64,000 nt of DNA, from NCBI GenBank assembly GCA_030847615.1, contig JAUMIR010000001.1, forward strand, positions 163,095,001 through 163,159,000. The letters run 5' to 3'. Source of the stretch: Gambelia wislizenii. Its lineage: Eukaryota; Chordata; Lepidosauria; Squamata; Crotaphytidae. The notes beneath the pieces were generated by a model. The model did no database searches. It was not told the origin of the DNA and worked only from the letters and a program-made list of their open reading frames with translations. A program made the position numbers and the translations under genes. Every line of letters begins with the position of its first letter. Positions within the stretch are counted from its first letter, which is position 1. Below are positions 10,641 to 23,105 of this stretch, in pieces.

Positions 10641-12349
10641 AAGGCTACCGGTAATAAAAATACCTTCTCTGCTGCAAAAGGTAAGTAAATAGCAGTTGAA
10701 GTAGTCTTTGAAACCTCAGAGAAAACAGCTTCTGGTTCATTAGCTACCTACTATTTGTAAACATCTCTTGAAATGAAACTGCTTTGTCAGGAGGACTGGT
10801 AGGGAAAAAACCAAACCAAAAAACCCCTATACAAATAATCAAGTAAGCATTTTCATTACAGACAGCACTAGCAGCCAGCATGATCTACTCAGAAGTAAGT
10901 TTCCTTGAATTCAATAATACTTACTTCCACTGGGTAAGGGTGCATAGGACTTGAATTAGACAATCTGCTAAATTCATATTGCTGAATTTCCACTTGCAAA
11001 ACTTTAAAAGGCATTCTCAACAGTTGTCATTGAAAGTCTGACACAACACACCGGTTATTCTCTTAGCTGTCACATATACTTTTCCTCTTCACACTAGGCT
11101 TGGCACTTTTACTGGCATGGCTTCAGTTTGTTTAACACACACCATGTGGCGATGGAGAAAATATCAGCTGTTGAATATCTCTGCTGGTTACCAAATTATT
11201 AAGAGCACAAAAGCTGAGGAAAAGGTGACAATGCAACTTCATATTTGATGGTTGTCTCCAATTAACAAGTTATTAAGCATTCATTGATAATAGTTGTGTG
11301 CTGAAGATTCTCTTCCCATACCTTCCTGCTGTAACCTCATCCTAGAAAAATAAAAGGTAATGGTGTTAATCTTTTGAAACATATTGTTCAAGCTTCAGCA
11401 GTTCAGTATGACTCAGGATGTTGATAAGGAGCAATAATTAATATGAACCCCTGTTAATGAACAGAAAGGTGTTTATATGTGCAGTGCTTTTTACAATTTG
11501 AATGCCAGTTTGCATCCTCATGCTTTGCAACAGCTGAACCAGCAGGTAAGAAAGATAGAACAGCATTTTTAAAAAATCTATTGCTAAATGTTCTTTTCCA
11601 GTCATCCTTTTTAAGGCATCACATTCTTTCCAGAAAAGCCCTATTCAGATGTTCTTGTGATAGGTATAATCAATACACCTAAGAAGACATCTGTTATATG
11701 CTAGCTTTGCTCCTCAATGTGTGCTGAGGATTAACTTTTTCAGAGGAGAGGCTTTTCCTGAGCTGAGGAAAATTTACTTTTTTTGACCACAACATTCAGA
11801 ATCTCCCAACTAGCATGGTCATGGTACTTGGGAGATTCTGAGCGTTCTAATCCAAGAAAGTAGCTTTCTCAAGTCCTGCTTTTTCTCTCTCTTCACATTA
11901 TGATATTTATTGTCATTTAGATCTAAAATTGTCTGGGCAGCCTGGAATAAGCTCTCCTTCCCCATATAGAAGATCATGCTCAACATGTGGATGGTGGCCA
12001 GAGGGCAGGCAAAGCTGGTAGGCTCATCCCTGCTCTCCTTTGTCCTGTATTCACCGTAACCACTAGCAAGAACATTTACATAGGGCTAGCATTTATCCTA
12101 CTAAAGGAAAGTTAATTTTCATTTAATTGTGATGCATAGAGCATGAATATATTTTCTTAACGTTCCTGGCTGAAATATATTTCATACAGACCTACACTCT
12201 ACTGACTCATAAATAATACCATTAGATGGCCAGATGGTTATAATTAAGTTATTTAACTCTTGTTCATCTCTGAGTCAGACCAAGTAATGAGGGAAATGAC
12301 CCTTATATTAAGTCTCTCCCTCTGATTCAGAACTTCACCTGTCAACTTA

Positions 12350-13840
12350 GGAATGACTGTTATAACCTCCAGAAGGAGAGGGTTCTAACTAAAATCTGTC
12401 AACAAATGTGGAAAGCCAAAGAATGGCCCACAGATTGGAAGGGGATACCAGGGATTCCAGTAACCACAGGTTCATTGCATTAATCTCCTATGCAAACAAA
12501 GTGATGCTCAAAATTCTACAACAAAGATTTTTATCATATATGGAGCAAGATATGCCAGATGTTCAAGCTGGGTTCAAGAAAGGAAGGGGCACTAGGGATC
12601 ATATTGCAAATATACGCTAGATAATGACACGCACCAAAGAATTTCAGAAAAAAATCAGCCTGTGCTTTCTAATTATAGCAAATTGTGTAAATCATTAAAA
12701 ACTATGGCTTGCTCTTAAAGAAATGGGTGTGCCACAATGTTTGTTTGCTCTGATGTGTAACCTACATTCAGGACAAGAGGCTATTGTTAGGACAGAATAT
12801 GGAGAAATGGAATGATTTCCATTTGGCAAGGGTATCAGGCAGCACTGCATTTTATCACTATATCTGTTTAATTGTACGCTGAACATATCATGTGTAAAGT
12901 AGGATTAGACTCAGATGAAGTAGGCATAAAAATTGGAGGAAGGAACATCAAACATTTAAGATATGTAGATACTGCTAACAGAAAAATCCAGACTTGGAAT
13001 GATTATGAAAGAAAGTCAAGGAAGATAGTGCAAATGCTGGTTTACAGTTGAATATGAAGGAAAAAAATAATGATCATGGATTATTAAAATAACTTCAGAG
13101 TAGACCAGTGATTCCCAAACTTTGCCCCCCCCCCAGGTGTTTTGGACTTCATCTCCCAGAAGTCCTAGTCACCTTGGCCAACAGTCAGGAATTCTAGGAA
13201 ATGAGATCCAAAACATCTAGAGGACCAAAGTTTGGGAACCATTGAAGTAGACAATGAAAACTTTGAGATAGTTCAAGATTTTCCGTGTCTTGGCTCAGTC
13301 ATTAATCAAAATGGAGACTGCAGTCAAGAAATCAGAAGAAGACAAGGACTTGGGAAGGCAAGTATGAAGGAATCAGACAAGATCCTGAAGTGTAAACATA
13401 TATCATTGAATACTAAAGTTAGGGTTGTCCATGCCATCATATATCCAATTTCTATGGATGCTTGTTGAAGCTGGACAGTGAAGATTGCTGATAGGAAGAA
13501 TATCAACTCATTTGAAATTTGGTGCTAGAGAAGAGCTCTACGGATGTCGTGGACAGCTAAAAAGACAAATAAATGGGTCCTAGAGCAAATCAAACCTGAA
13601 TTCTCTGTAGAAGCCAAGATGACTAAACTGAGATTGTCCATATAATGAGAAAACATGACTCAGTAGAAAAGACAATAATGCTCGTTAAGGTAGAAAGCAG
13701 TAGGAGAAGAAGAATGCATTCCAGGTGGATAGACTCAATCAAGGAAGCCTTGGCCCTGAGTCTGCAAGAGCTGAGTCTGTCATTCATAGGGTCACCATAA
13801 GTCGAAGTCAACTTGATGGCAGTTAACAATAACAAAACTC
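12350..13840 (+). pseudogene. BovB (RTE) LINE, degenerate reverse transcriptase with 3' end
   Basis: Broken plus-strand frames reproduce BovB order: YANKVMLKILQQRFL and QAGFKKGRGTRDHIANIR (12480-12617). Then come fragments of the palm region (12700-13060), FEIVQDFPCLGS / NQNGDCSQEIRRR (13262-13345), a SWTVK-IADRKNI-FEIWC-like stretch and TAKKTNKWVLEQIKPEFS (to about 13610). The 3' end CATAAGTCGAAGTCAACTTG...AACAATAAC follows. Stops and indels make it inactive. The 3' end resembles the tail of the Sauria-type SINE at 48.4 kb, as expected for a LINE/SINE partnership. A hAT MITE interrupts it at 13106-13244. Confidence 0.85.
13106..13244. mobile_element. hAT-type MITE inserted in the BovB copy
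   Basis: 139 bp with terminal inverted repeats CAGTGATTCCCAAACTTTG and CAAAGTTTGGGAACCATTG, flanked by 8-bp duplications GAGTAGAC (13098-13105) and AAGTAGAC (13245-13252), 7 of 8 matching. The interior is palindromic with a C9-10 run. Eight-bp duplications and CAGTGGTTCCCAA ends are hAT hallmarks. Confidence 0.8.
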
Positions 13841-15369
13841 CAGTAAGAAAACTTCTTGTTCAAGGTACCTACAATATAATGCAGCATCTCAGACAAATAA
13901 TCCTAGTAGCAATATCACTGAAGTTGTGGGTTGTTGTTGTTTTTAATTGCAGCAGTCCTTTTTAGAATGTTGACTTTGGCATGCCTTCTGTTGCTGCTAC
14001 TGTTTGGTTCTGTTAGCTCATTTTCTGTATTTTAGGGTTTGCATTCTTAGAAATCTTCTTTGTATTGTACTGTTTTTTCTATAATGCCTTGTGTATCCTT
14101 TTAAAAAAAGACAGGCTGCTATATAAATCAATAAATAAGTACCATAAAATATTGGATTGAATCCAGAACCTACCTCCCATAGACAGCAGGGCCTTTTCTA
14201 TCCACAGGAAGCTTTTCTTCTTGCCCTGAATCCCCAGCGGTAGAAAGTGGGAAGAGGCCATCTTCATTGATTTTCCTCTCCTCATGCATTCTTCTGTCTG
14301 TCCCTATGTATCTCAATCTGCTCCAGTGGTCTGGAGCCACTGGAACAGTAACAGCAATAGATCACACCAGAGAAAGGTGCCCCAAATGGTTAATTTGTTC
14401 TTAAATGTTTGGGTCAGTTGGCACATGTGCTCACAGGCATCACCTGGGAGCAAGCAGGGCTGACAAGGAGAGGTATTGCCCGGCAACCAGATGTAAAGTT
14501 TCTCTCTAGCGTGAGACTTCTGATTTCAGTGTAAGGAAGAAGAGTTCAGTTCAGTTGAGCAGCATGGCTCTCCCATGCATTTAAAATGTTGTAGATAGAA
14601 AGGGACATTTAATCAAAGGACCGTGTTGCTTCTTGGTAAATATCTCATTTTCATTTTAGATCAGGATTTTTGAGTATACAGTACTGTATTGGAGTGGAAA
14701 CTATAGTAAAATGTGTACATTGCCTTTCAGAAAGATTTTTCTCCGACTGGCTTAAAATATGCCATAGAAGTGATGATATTAAAACCATATAATTATGTAT
14801 TGTTACCCTAATTTCATTGATGGGGCACTGTAACATAGCTAAACTTAAGGTCCAGGTATATGCAAGTAACTATAATGCCAAGAAGCACCCCCTCCCCCAC
14901 ACACACATGCAGTATTTATTTATTACTCATAATCCTTTCTTCAGTTGAGTGGAACACTTAGCCTCCTCTTCATCATCCTTTTCTCACCAGGAATATGACA
15001 ACTTTGAAGGGGAACAGTTCTTGGAGGCAAGAACTTCCTTCCTATGCAAGGAAGAACTCTGGAACATTGGGGAACTTGCTTATGTGGAAAGCCTTCACAC
15101 AGAGGAAAGTTTCTTTAGAAGCATCACTTTCAGTGTGAGGAAAGAATGATTGAAGAGGGTGGGGCTAGGTGCTCCTCTGCAGAAGAATAGGTGGCGAGTA
15201 ATGCCTGAATAGAGCTGCAGACTGCTCCTTGTGGTCAGCTTTTTGAGGGGAGAGTGAGTTCAACTGTTGCTGGAAGCCATTGTGTTTCCAAGATAACTTT
15301 TTCTCCAAAATTAACTCATTTGTTTAGTCTTGTAATAGGGTAATTTTACTGACTAGGTTCCTTCTCCCA

Positions 15370-15550
15370 TTTTATTACAGTGGAACACACTCCCTCGGAG
15401 CGTGGTACGGTCTCCTTCCTTGGAGGTCTTTAGACAGAGGCTGGATGGCCATCTGTCAGGGATACGTTGATCATGATTTCCTGCATGGCAGGGGGTTGGA
15501 CTGGGTGGCCCTTGTGGTCTCTTCCAACTCTACAATTCTATGATTCTATG
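15370..15550 (+). mobile_element. CR1 LINE 3' end
   Basis: Severely 5'-truncated copy: GTGGAACACACTCCC, TTGGAGGTCTTTAGACAGAG, GGCTGGATGGCCATCTGTC, then GGTTGGACTGGGTGGCCCTT and the CR1 terminus of ATTCTATG octamers (15536-15549). Confidence 0.85.
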
Positions 15551-16009
15551 CAGTGTGTTTCATGTCTTCATAAACAAGTAAAGTTTTCTCTTGCCAAGCT
15601 TCTGGTTTTTGAGTTAGTCATTTATTTGCTCTTGCTAACAAGAGGACTTTCCAGAAGAGCAAGGGCAGATAGTGGCCATCCATATTAGCGGGGCAGTGAA
15701 TCTTGTCTGGTTTTTAGTCTAGAATATAAATTAGCTTTCCAAGGCTTGGATCTCTGTCTCTCAAATATGTTCAGCACCTTGGGAAGCTTCTCCAAAGTTC
15801 AGGCTAAAACTCAGAACCAACTCATTGTCTCACTGACATGAAAACCACAGCTACCACCAGAAAGATGGTGCTGGATGTGGTGAGGGAAAGCAAATTGGTA
15901 GAAAGCACCTTCTCTGTTTTCCTCTGGTGAGAATGTTGTGGGTAGAATTCTACTCAGGAAATGCTCCCATTGGACGGATCCGTTCAGTCCAAAACATCCT
16001 CTAGAATTC

Positions 16010-16275
16010 TACAGTGAGTCCTTGGTATCTGCTTGGGTTTGGTTCCAGGACCACCACCCCCTGTTCCTGTGGATACCAAAATCCTTCAATGCTCAAGTCC
16101 CATTATATACAATTGTGTAGTAAAATGGTGTCCCTTATATAAAATGGCAAAATCAAGGTTTGCTGTTTAGATTTTTTTTAATATTTTCAAACCATGGATG
16201 GTGGAATCTGTGGATGCAAAATCCATGGATATGGAGGTGTTACCCAAATTACTGGGGGTCTGTGGATCCACTCAT
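16010..16275. repeat. Tigger/mariner-like 'GGTATC...GGATAC' repeat
   Basis: Inverted-repeat-like element: CCTTGGTATCTGCTTGGG near the left, CCATGGATGGTGGAATCTGT and AATCCATGGATATGG near the right. Similar wording occurs at 34.8, 36.6 and 39.4 kb. Ends uncertain; superfamily inferred. Confidence 0.35.
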
Positions 16276-17675
16276 GACCTCTGACCTATGCTATTATATC
16301 AGGGAATTTTAATTAGCTCGAAGGTATGGTTGTGAAAGGTTGGGTAAAACTGATGGGATCTTTACACCTGTGTATACCAGTGCTAACTGAGGAGACTCCA
16401 AGCCAAAATAAAATAAAAATGCTTTCATTGGAAAATAATCACGGAACTACTCACACATGCACTCACGCTTCGAGCAATCATACAAGGCTAGCAAAGAATT
16501 AGGAGGATATGTTGGGATAGAGGAATAGATTTCAGGGATGATTGGCTATATTTTACCTGTCCAGGAGCAGAGATTCGTGCAGCAAAGAATACTCAGGCTT
16601 GATGCTGAGGTTGCACAGAAAATGGGCAGAGTGATGGCGTGCAGAAAACTGCGCACTTTGGTCATTTTTTTTGGGTAATATTTATACTCAATACTGTACC
16701 CTTAAGGGGGGTGTTTTGAGTGAAGGACAATGCTTGAGTGAGTTTCCCAGAGTTAAACAATGGAAGCTCCACCTTTGTTGATTGCTGTTAATGGTTGTAA
16801 CATTAAGACTGATGGGTTTGAGGCAACCTTCACACCGTGGGTAGGCAGAGGTGTAAAGGAAGACCTTTGCAGAATAATGGATGTTTCAGTCACTTGTTTG
16901 TTTTGGAGTATATCTCACTGCAAAGTGCATCCAGGGGAAATTAGCACATTCCACCCTAACTACTCTCAAAGGGGGCTTTGCTTAATCTCATCCTGGGTGT
17001 TTCTGTTTTTGGAGAATTTATAAGACAACTTTGTTAGGTCTCTGGTGACCTTTACCTGAACCCTTCTGGGGGTGGCCTAGTCTACCATGGCCCTATATGA
17101 ACTGTTAATTATTGTCAATTTATGGATTATTGCCAATTTATGAAATATTAGAAGGGGGGTGTAAGGGCATGTAACAAAGGCCAACTGTATTTTTGTAGCT
17201 CACAGCAAGTTGATGGAGGTGGACGAGGGGACTGATGAAGGAATGGACTCTGAGGCATGGCAGCAGCATTCTGTTTGCTTCAGTCCATGTAAAATAGCAG
17301 GCAACATCTTCAGGGATCCTTCCCTATTAAACATTTACAGGAAGCCCCTGCTTATCCAACAGGGACTGCAGCCGTGTCAGAAACTGGAATTGGTTAAAAA
17401 GCAGAACCCATGTAGGGAACATGAGGGACTTACGGTGGCTCACTTAGGACTACCTGCACATGCCCGCAGGTGCCTATGCCCGCCTGCTGCTTCCAAAAGT
17501 TTCTCAATCAGCTTGGTGACATTTCCTCTTTCTTTGCTTGGTTTGCAAGCAATTTATATGTGTGCAGTCAGTTCCAAGCAAGGCTCTGTAAGCACGAGTG
17601 GATTTCTCTTCAAATGAATTTGCAAGCATCAAAAGAGTGAGTCATCAAATAACAAGCTGGCGAAAGGCAGGGGCT

Positions 17676-17874
17676 TCCTGTATAGCACTATGATTCCATT
17701 TTAACTACCATGACACTATTTGGGGGTATAAAGTCTGGTGAGGCACTAGAGTACTCCATCTGATGATTCTAAGTGTCCCTCCCTAAACTGCAAACTCCAG
17801 GATTCCATAGGATGTTGCCATGGAAATTGAAAGTGGGATCATATTGCTACAATTGTGTACTGTGAAAGGGCCCC
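17676..17874. mobile_element. Palindromic MITE, 'aatcctgggattt' family
   Basis: GTATAGCACTATGATTCCA at the left, TGGGATCATATTGCTACAAT then GTGAAAGGGCCC at the right, with CAGGATTCCATAGGATG in the middle. The left terminal bases are lost. Confidence 0.6.
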
Positions 17875-18810
17875 AGGTGAGGACAAGACAGCTATGTACC
17901 TGACCTTCAAATGTTTCTCTGACTGAAAAAGAAATAGAAAACCACGTTGTGTGGGGATGTTATTGTTGCAGGAACATCTTATTTGATGGATGATACTCTG
18001 TTCTCCACAGTCAGAAGTGAAATGCTCCAGCATTCTGGCCCTGTGCCTCTCTCAGATGAATGGGTGTTTCACTCAAAGCATGGCCCTTTTCTGCTTCCCT
18101 TGTATGTTTGTAAAGTGTTATTGAAATGCAGCCAATTCTCTTTTTTTAAATGTTTCTTTAAGAATATATAATTGTTTTTGACAGCAAAGCAGATAGAAGA
18201 AGCACTTCTAGATTAATTAACAGTGACCCATAATTAAACACAGCAGTACTTAGAGAAGCAACAGTCCCTTGATAGCATTGCTTTAGCTATAATGAGTATT
18301 TATCATTCTTGTTTGCTTCCACAGTGGCAGTTACCAACTTTGGTTGCCACATTTTTTAATTAAGGGGGACTACAGATAAGGTACTGCAATATATTCATGA
18401 TTTACAGATACCTCTCAAGGCACAGATCCCATCAGAAAAACATGTGTGCAGCTCAATATTATCTATGTTTTCCAAGGGATAAGTCCCATTGAGTTCAGTG
18501 GGGTTCATTTTTATGAATATTTGCATCCCAGTCACTCATTAGCTATAAATCCTAAGTCAGCAATATAAATATTTTGCTGAGTATTTTCTTGGGTTTTGCA
18601 CCATGAGATATTGCACTTAACATCTTAAAAGCAAAGTTTATCTGGCATATACCCATGAAAGAATGTATGTGTGGTACCGTATCTAATATAGACAATTGGT
18701 TATAGGTATTTTTTCTGTTAAAAACATGTACACATGTTCTGTTGTGAATATCTACATTAAATGTACTATTACATTATAATGAGTAAGTGTGCAAGTTAAT
18801 GCATCACATA

Positions 18811-18893
18811 GGTTTTCTGTGGTTTTTTCCTGGGCTGTGAGGCCAAAACCACGGAAAACCTATGGATACTGGCCATGAAAGTCTTCAACTTCA
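18811..18893. mobile_element. Minimal hairpin element with 14-bp target duplication
   Basis: 83 bp: arms GGTTTTCTGTGGTTTT / AAAACCACGGAAAACC around CCTGGGCTGTGAGGCC, followed by the unpaired tail TATGGATACTGGCCATGAAA...CTTCAACTTCA. Exact 14-bp direct repeats TAATGCATCACATA lie at 18797-18810 and 18894-18907. Same tail as the element at 1489-1748. Confidence 0.65.
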
Positions 18894-19905
18894 TAATGCA
18901 TCACATATTATATTATTGGGACCAAATATTTCTTGAGAATTTTTCAAATGTTTTAGTTCTGTTTTACTTTCTTTTTCTGTTAACTGTGATAACATCCTCT
19001 GATTTTTTCATTATCTTTTCATATTGGATGTCTTGGCTGCAGAGCAAGTACAAGCTTTTCAGAGAACATTCAGTCCTCTTAGGGAAGACACTAATTGTTC
19101 TTGAGTAGGTAACCTTCCTTTGAGTATTGGTACAAAGTACAAAATAACAGAACTTCCCCCAAAGGGTATGCAACTTGGTACCACCTTCTCCTGTTGGAAT
19201 TAGCATCATTTAGTCATGGCTGGAACTTGTGTTCCTAGGTGAAAGATGAAATGTTACCATAGCTATATCATTGATGATGTTGTTCTCTTGGCTCAGAATA
19301 CATCTAGAGCTCCTTTGTTTAGGACTGCTGATTTGCTGGAACAGACTCTTCTCTTTATATCCAGAAGGTTATAAGAAGCGTTTGCTTGGAAAACAGCAAT
19401 CAATACCCCCAAAAAACTATTTTTTTAAAAAAACAGCAACTCAGACAAACCAATAAACAGGAAAGAAAGATAGGTCAAATGCTGTTTCTCAGCCACAGCA
19501 GCTTTGCAATTGTGACTCCGAGCAGAAAGAAGAAGGCGATCTTTGTTTTCTTTTGCCATTGTTTAAATCCCAGGTAAAAAATAGAACCCTGACCGGGTTC
19601 AAATGAAGGTTGTTCTTAGAGCAACTTCTTCCTGCAGAGCTATGGAAGATTTTTGCTGGCAGTGAATAACCTCACAGTGTGAAGCCTGCTCATGATAAAG
19701 AAGATATGCAAGAAACGGAAAAGTCCAGTTCCATCGTTATCCCTGATTATCTGATTATCTGGAAGATATGCAGCCCCCTTTTAATCAAACAAAAAATAAG
19801 AGACCTAGAAGGATGCAAACACACACACATACTGCAATAGTCCTAATTATAATAATTCACTGATATATTGAAAGGCATGAAAGACAAGCTGTGTCTATTT
19901 GTTTC

Positions 19906-20062
19906 GGTATACAAAGGGATCTTTTAGCACCTTTGAACTTTGTAGCAGAAGACTCGGTTACTTCATCGGATGCATCCAACAAAACAGACTGAGTCTATGA
20001 AAGCTTATGCTACAAATTTCTGTCTCCCAATTAGGCTCAAGGGTGCTACAAGATCCCTTTGT
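19906..20062. mobile_element. Palindromic element, 'tatgctacaaa' family
   Basis: Inverted arms around TTTGTAGCAGAAGACTCGG and AAAGCTTATGCTACAAA, flanked outward by ACAAAGGGATCTTTTAGCACC and its counterpart GGTGCTACAAGATCCCTTTG. Related to 53502-53621 and its surroundings. Confidence 0.5.
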
Positions 20063-20599
20063 TCACTGGAGTGTCCATTTATGGAAAGAAATATTTATTT
20101 TAGGTCATTTTTTAAGATTCTGCAATGCTTCAAGCTAATGCAAGGTGCGTTGCTTTTCCTTTCTTTACTCTCCCTTCCTCTCAGGACCCCACTCCATGCA
20201 TCCATATCCCCACCTCTCCCTTCCCACATCTCTAATCTAATTTGGAATTGGGTGTTTCAAGTTGTGATTACTACGGAACTTTCCTGCTGAGTAATGACAT
20301 TGTTTGTTTGGACATTGCGAAAGCAGCCTTTTCAGAGTTTTCAAGCCACAAGCCTCCACACCATCAGCTTGCTGAAAGAATGTTCATGAGCTATGAATGC
20401 GCCTCGCCAAAGTAGTAGGCACACTCAGCTGCTGTCTTTTAGCAATGCTTCGCCGCATGGCACATAGGCCACATGACTGAAATATCCAAATGGCAAGAGT
20501 TGAGAAGTAATGGCCAGTAGAAGAAGACTTCTGTTGTTTACCGTGGTGCTACTGAAAGTCTTCTGGGGCTGACAGATGCCACTCCAGAAGGTTAATAAG

Positions 20600-20990
20600 A
20601 TGAAGGCAGCTCTCCCAGCTGGACCATAAGAGGGATTATGTCTGAGCAGCAGATAAACAGCTTATTCCAGAAACAGACACTGCTTTTTTTGTGGTTGTTT
20701 AAACTTCGTCACTCTTCTCAGAATTCTCACTCCAGTCCTACTTTCATTCTCTTTGGGCAAGAGGTGGCATGAGCTCGAGAGTTTGCTCAACTCCTGGATC
20801 CCCTACCTGTTGTTGCTTATCAAATGAGAAGATGTTCTGAACACCTTGGATTCAGAACACAGCTACGACAGCTGGAATTTTGAGTGGGTTTTGTGTCCTT
20901 ACAAACAAACCACTTATTCAGCTACACCTAGTCCCCCCCCCTCACCTGCATAACCATTCTTGAAAACTGTGAATGGTTAAAAAAAGCAGC
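20600..20990 (+). promoter_or_regulatory. Putative IMPG1 promoter/5' UTR region with an OTX/CRX-like site
   Basis: Sequence directly upstream of the IMPG1 start. A GGATTA core (20633-20638, within AGGGATTATG) matches the K50 homeodomain site used by the photoreceptor regulator CRX/OTX2. There is no convincing TATA box and no CpG island. The transcription start and first splice structure of the 5' UTR cannot be fixed from sequence. A six-base core occurs often by chance, so this is a hypothesis resting on position and on IMPG1 being a photoreceptor gene. Confidence 0.3.
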
Positions 20991-21057
20991 ATGCATTTGA
21001 AAACGGGATTCATATTCCTTATAATCTGCCTTGCACTCCAAGTCCAAGGAAGCACGG
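20991..21057 (+). CDS. IMPG1: IMPG1 coding exon 1 (signal peptide)
   Basis: First coding exon of interphotoreceptor matrix proteoglycan 1, a secreted hyaluronan-binding glycoprotein around photoreceptors. It encodes 22 codons plus one base: a short N-terminus (MHLKT), a hydrophobic core and a signal-peptidase-like end ...LQVQG followed by S-T. From memory, human IMPG1 has the same 20-residue spacing from Met to an identical LQVQG. The exon ends at a consensus donor (GTAAGT, 21058-21063) in phase 1, which matches the acceptor phase of the exon at 52106. An in-frame ATG at 20973 would add six residues. I prefer 20991 because it matches the family length and has A at -3, while 20973 has T there. 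The 5' UTR limit and transcription start are not determinable. The exon is short, so recognition rests on LQVQG, phase, donor and the downstream exon together. Confidence 0.82.
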
Positions 21058-23105
21058 GTAAGTGTGCCTTAAAATATATTGTTGTTTTACATTGCTTCAT
21101 CTGGGTGGGGAGGGGGCAGTTTAAGCAGGAAAGTTAAGGAAAATGAAAATTACAGGATTCAGTTCTTAGAGCAGCATGACTATAAAAATGAAATTTCTAT
21201 CCCAGCCCTGAACATTTTTTCCTTTAAAGCAAGAGTAATCATTGCAACAGAATTTAACAGACATTCGTATTAATTATGACTGTTCTATAGACATATTTAT
21301 GCCCTCCATTAAAAATTCCCAGGGTGATTCTGAGTACACATAGGATGGCTACTTTATATTTGGAATGTTAGGCATAATAGTTATATAGCTTGACTCCAGT
21401 AAATTAGCCTCTGAGGAATGTGCACTACACTTTAGATCTCTCAGTTAAGACGTCTGTAATTTCATACACACAGACATCCCAAAAACAACACATCTGAGGC
21501 AAAAAGTAAGTATACATGTCTTCTCAATAGCTTTGCTAGAGCTAGCAATGGCTACATCCCATCACAAATATTTAAATTTAGCTGCATGTTTGCAACTGCT
21601 TTCCTTTGATTTCAAAGACAATTAGTTATGCCTCTATTTAGCTGGATTGGAGTCCCCCAGTAGCCCTACACAATGTGGTTCCGCTTCATGAATAGATATT
21701 TCTGTATTTTAAAATTTTAAAAATGGACGTAACAGCAAAGGATAAATACACACATACACACATTTGTAAATAACAACAATGATAAATCTGCAGAGCACAG
21801 GAAATATAAAGGTATTGGTTTGTATCTGCACTTAGTCATGTTTAAATCAATGGGACTCATAAATTATGACTAATCTATTTTAAGCATGACCAAGTCTACA
21901 TTTAATTCCTTGTGATGATGTTTTGCTGGCAAGAATTTTGGTGAAAGTAATAAAATGGTACATATTGTTCTTGTGATGAATTAATGTGTACAAACAAACA
22001 TTGGAATGAAGCATCAGTTTCTAATCTTATCTAGCATAGAGCCATAGTATAAATAAAGATGTTAACTATTCTTCAGAAATGACCATTTTTCCTTCTGTTT
22101 CCCTGAAAAAACTCACATGGTTTGTTGTCATTTCTGTAATATGTAAGTGTGGCATTGTGATAGTTCTCTTTTCCTTTCTTGGCAGAAAACAGTCATATAT
22201 GGGGAGGGATATCCTTATTTTGCTACTGCGCTGGTTTTCATTTTATCCTTTTTCTTAAAAATTATTTCACATTTATATAACTGGATTTTAAAAAAGGGAT
22301 TAAATGAACCTATTAGTTCTGAAACATCCATCCAGTTCCAACCCAAGAAGTAGATGAAAATGAGTGGATTTTAACTTAAGTTATCCCTGGAATAAATATT
22401 CAATACATTTCATTTATGCAGATAAAATTCAAAAATCAAATACATTCTTTTTTACATTCTGAAATTATTGCCATTTCAAAATGAGTAGAGATACATGAAC
22501 AATGAGACTGTATTTGCAATAATATTTTGGAACTGTGGTTTCAGATGGAATTTTGTAGCCATTTGGGGGGGGGGTGTTTTGTTTTTTTTAAGATGCCAGT
22601 TAATGTAATGAGCAATGATTTAATCAACTGTAGAGGACATTTGTTGAGAGGAAAGTATAATTTAGCTAAGTAGTCGTGACACTTACAGCTGACTTTTTAG
22701 ACCATTGTTTGTTATTCTTTCTTTCATATTTTTTTTTTACAATCCATTTAATGTAATCCTTTAATACTATTTTAAAAATTGGGGCATATGGGTGGCAAGG
22801 AAAAGTGAATGCTTATCTGTGACAAGATCACAAAGCAAAACGTGGTTAGGAACCTAATGTTTTTGCATTTACATGGATATTTACAGCAATTAAGATGTAC
22901 TCACTTGACGGACTGAAAGTTAACCATGCTATAAATTATATAACAGCCATGACTAAGGGGGGAGAGGGGAAGGATGTTACTGTACTGAGGTATATTGTTG
23001 ATCATTTCCTCCTTTCATGTTGTCAGTGACGATACCAGCCCACATAAAACATCTATAATTAGATGACTTTTTTTGGAAGAAGGACTCATGATGCAAATGT
23101 AGTCC

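Larger units (their letters stand above)
1..20599. other. Gene-free region upstream of IMPG1
   Basis: No open frame here looks like a host gene. All frames are short, overlap repeats and lack family motifs. Plain stretches with nothing recognised: 1-680, 3250-4680, 4870-5850, 10640-12350, 13850-15370, 17180-17670 and 18900-19900. From general knowledge, vertebrate IMPG1 has MYO6 beyond its 3' end and a long gene-poor interval upstream, which agrees with this emptiness. Confidence 0.6.

Noticed and set aside
16380..17200. Possible LTR element with a purine tract followed by TG (AGAAGGGGGGTGTAAGGG near 17150)
   Set aside because: I could not find a matching second LTR, a primer-binding site or any gag/pol frame, so the tract alone is not enough.
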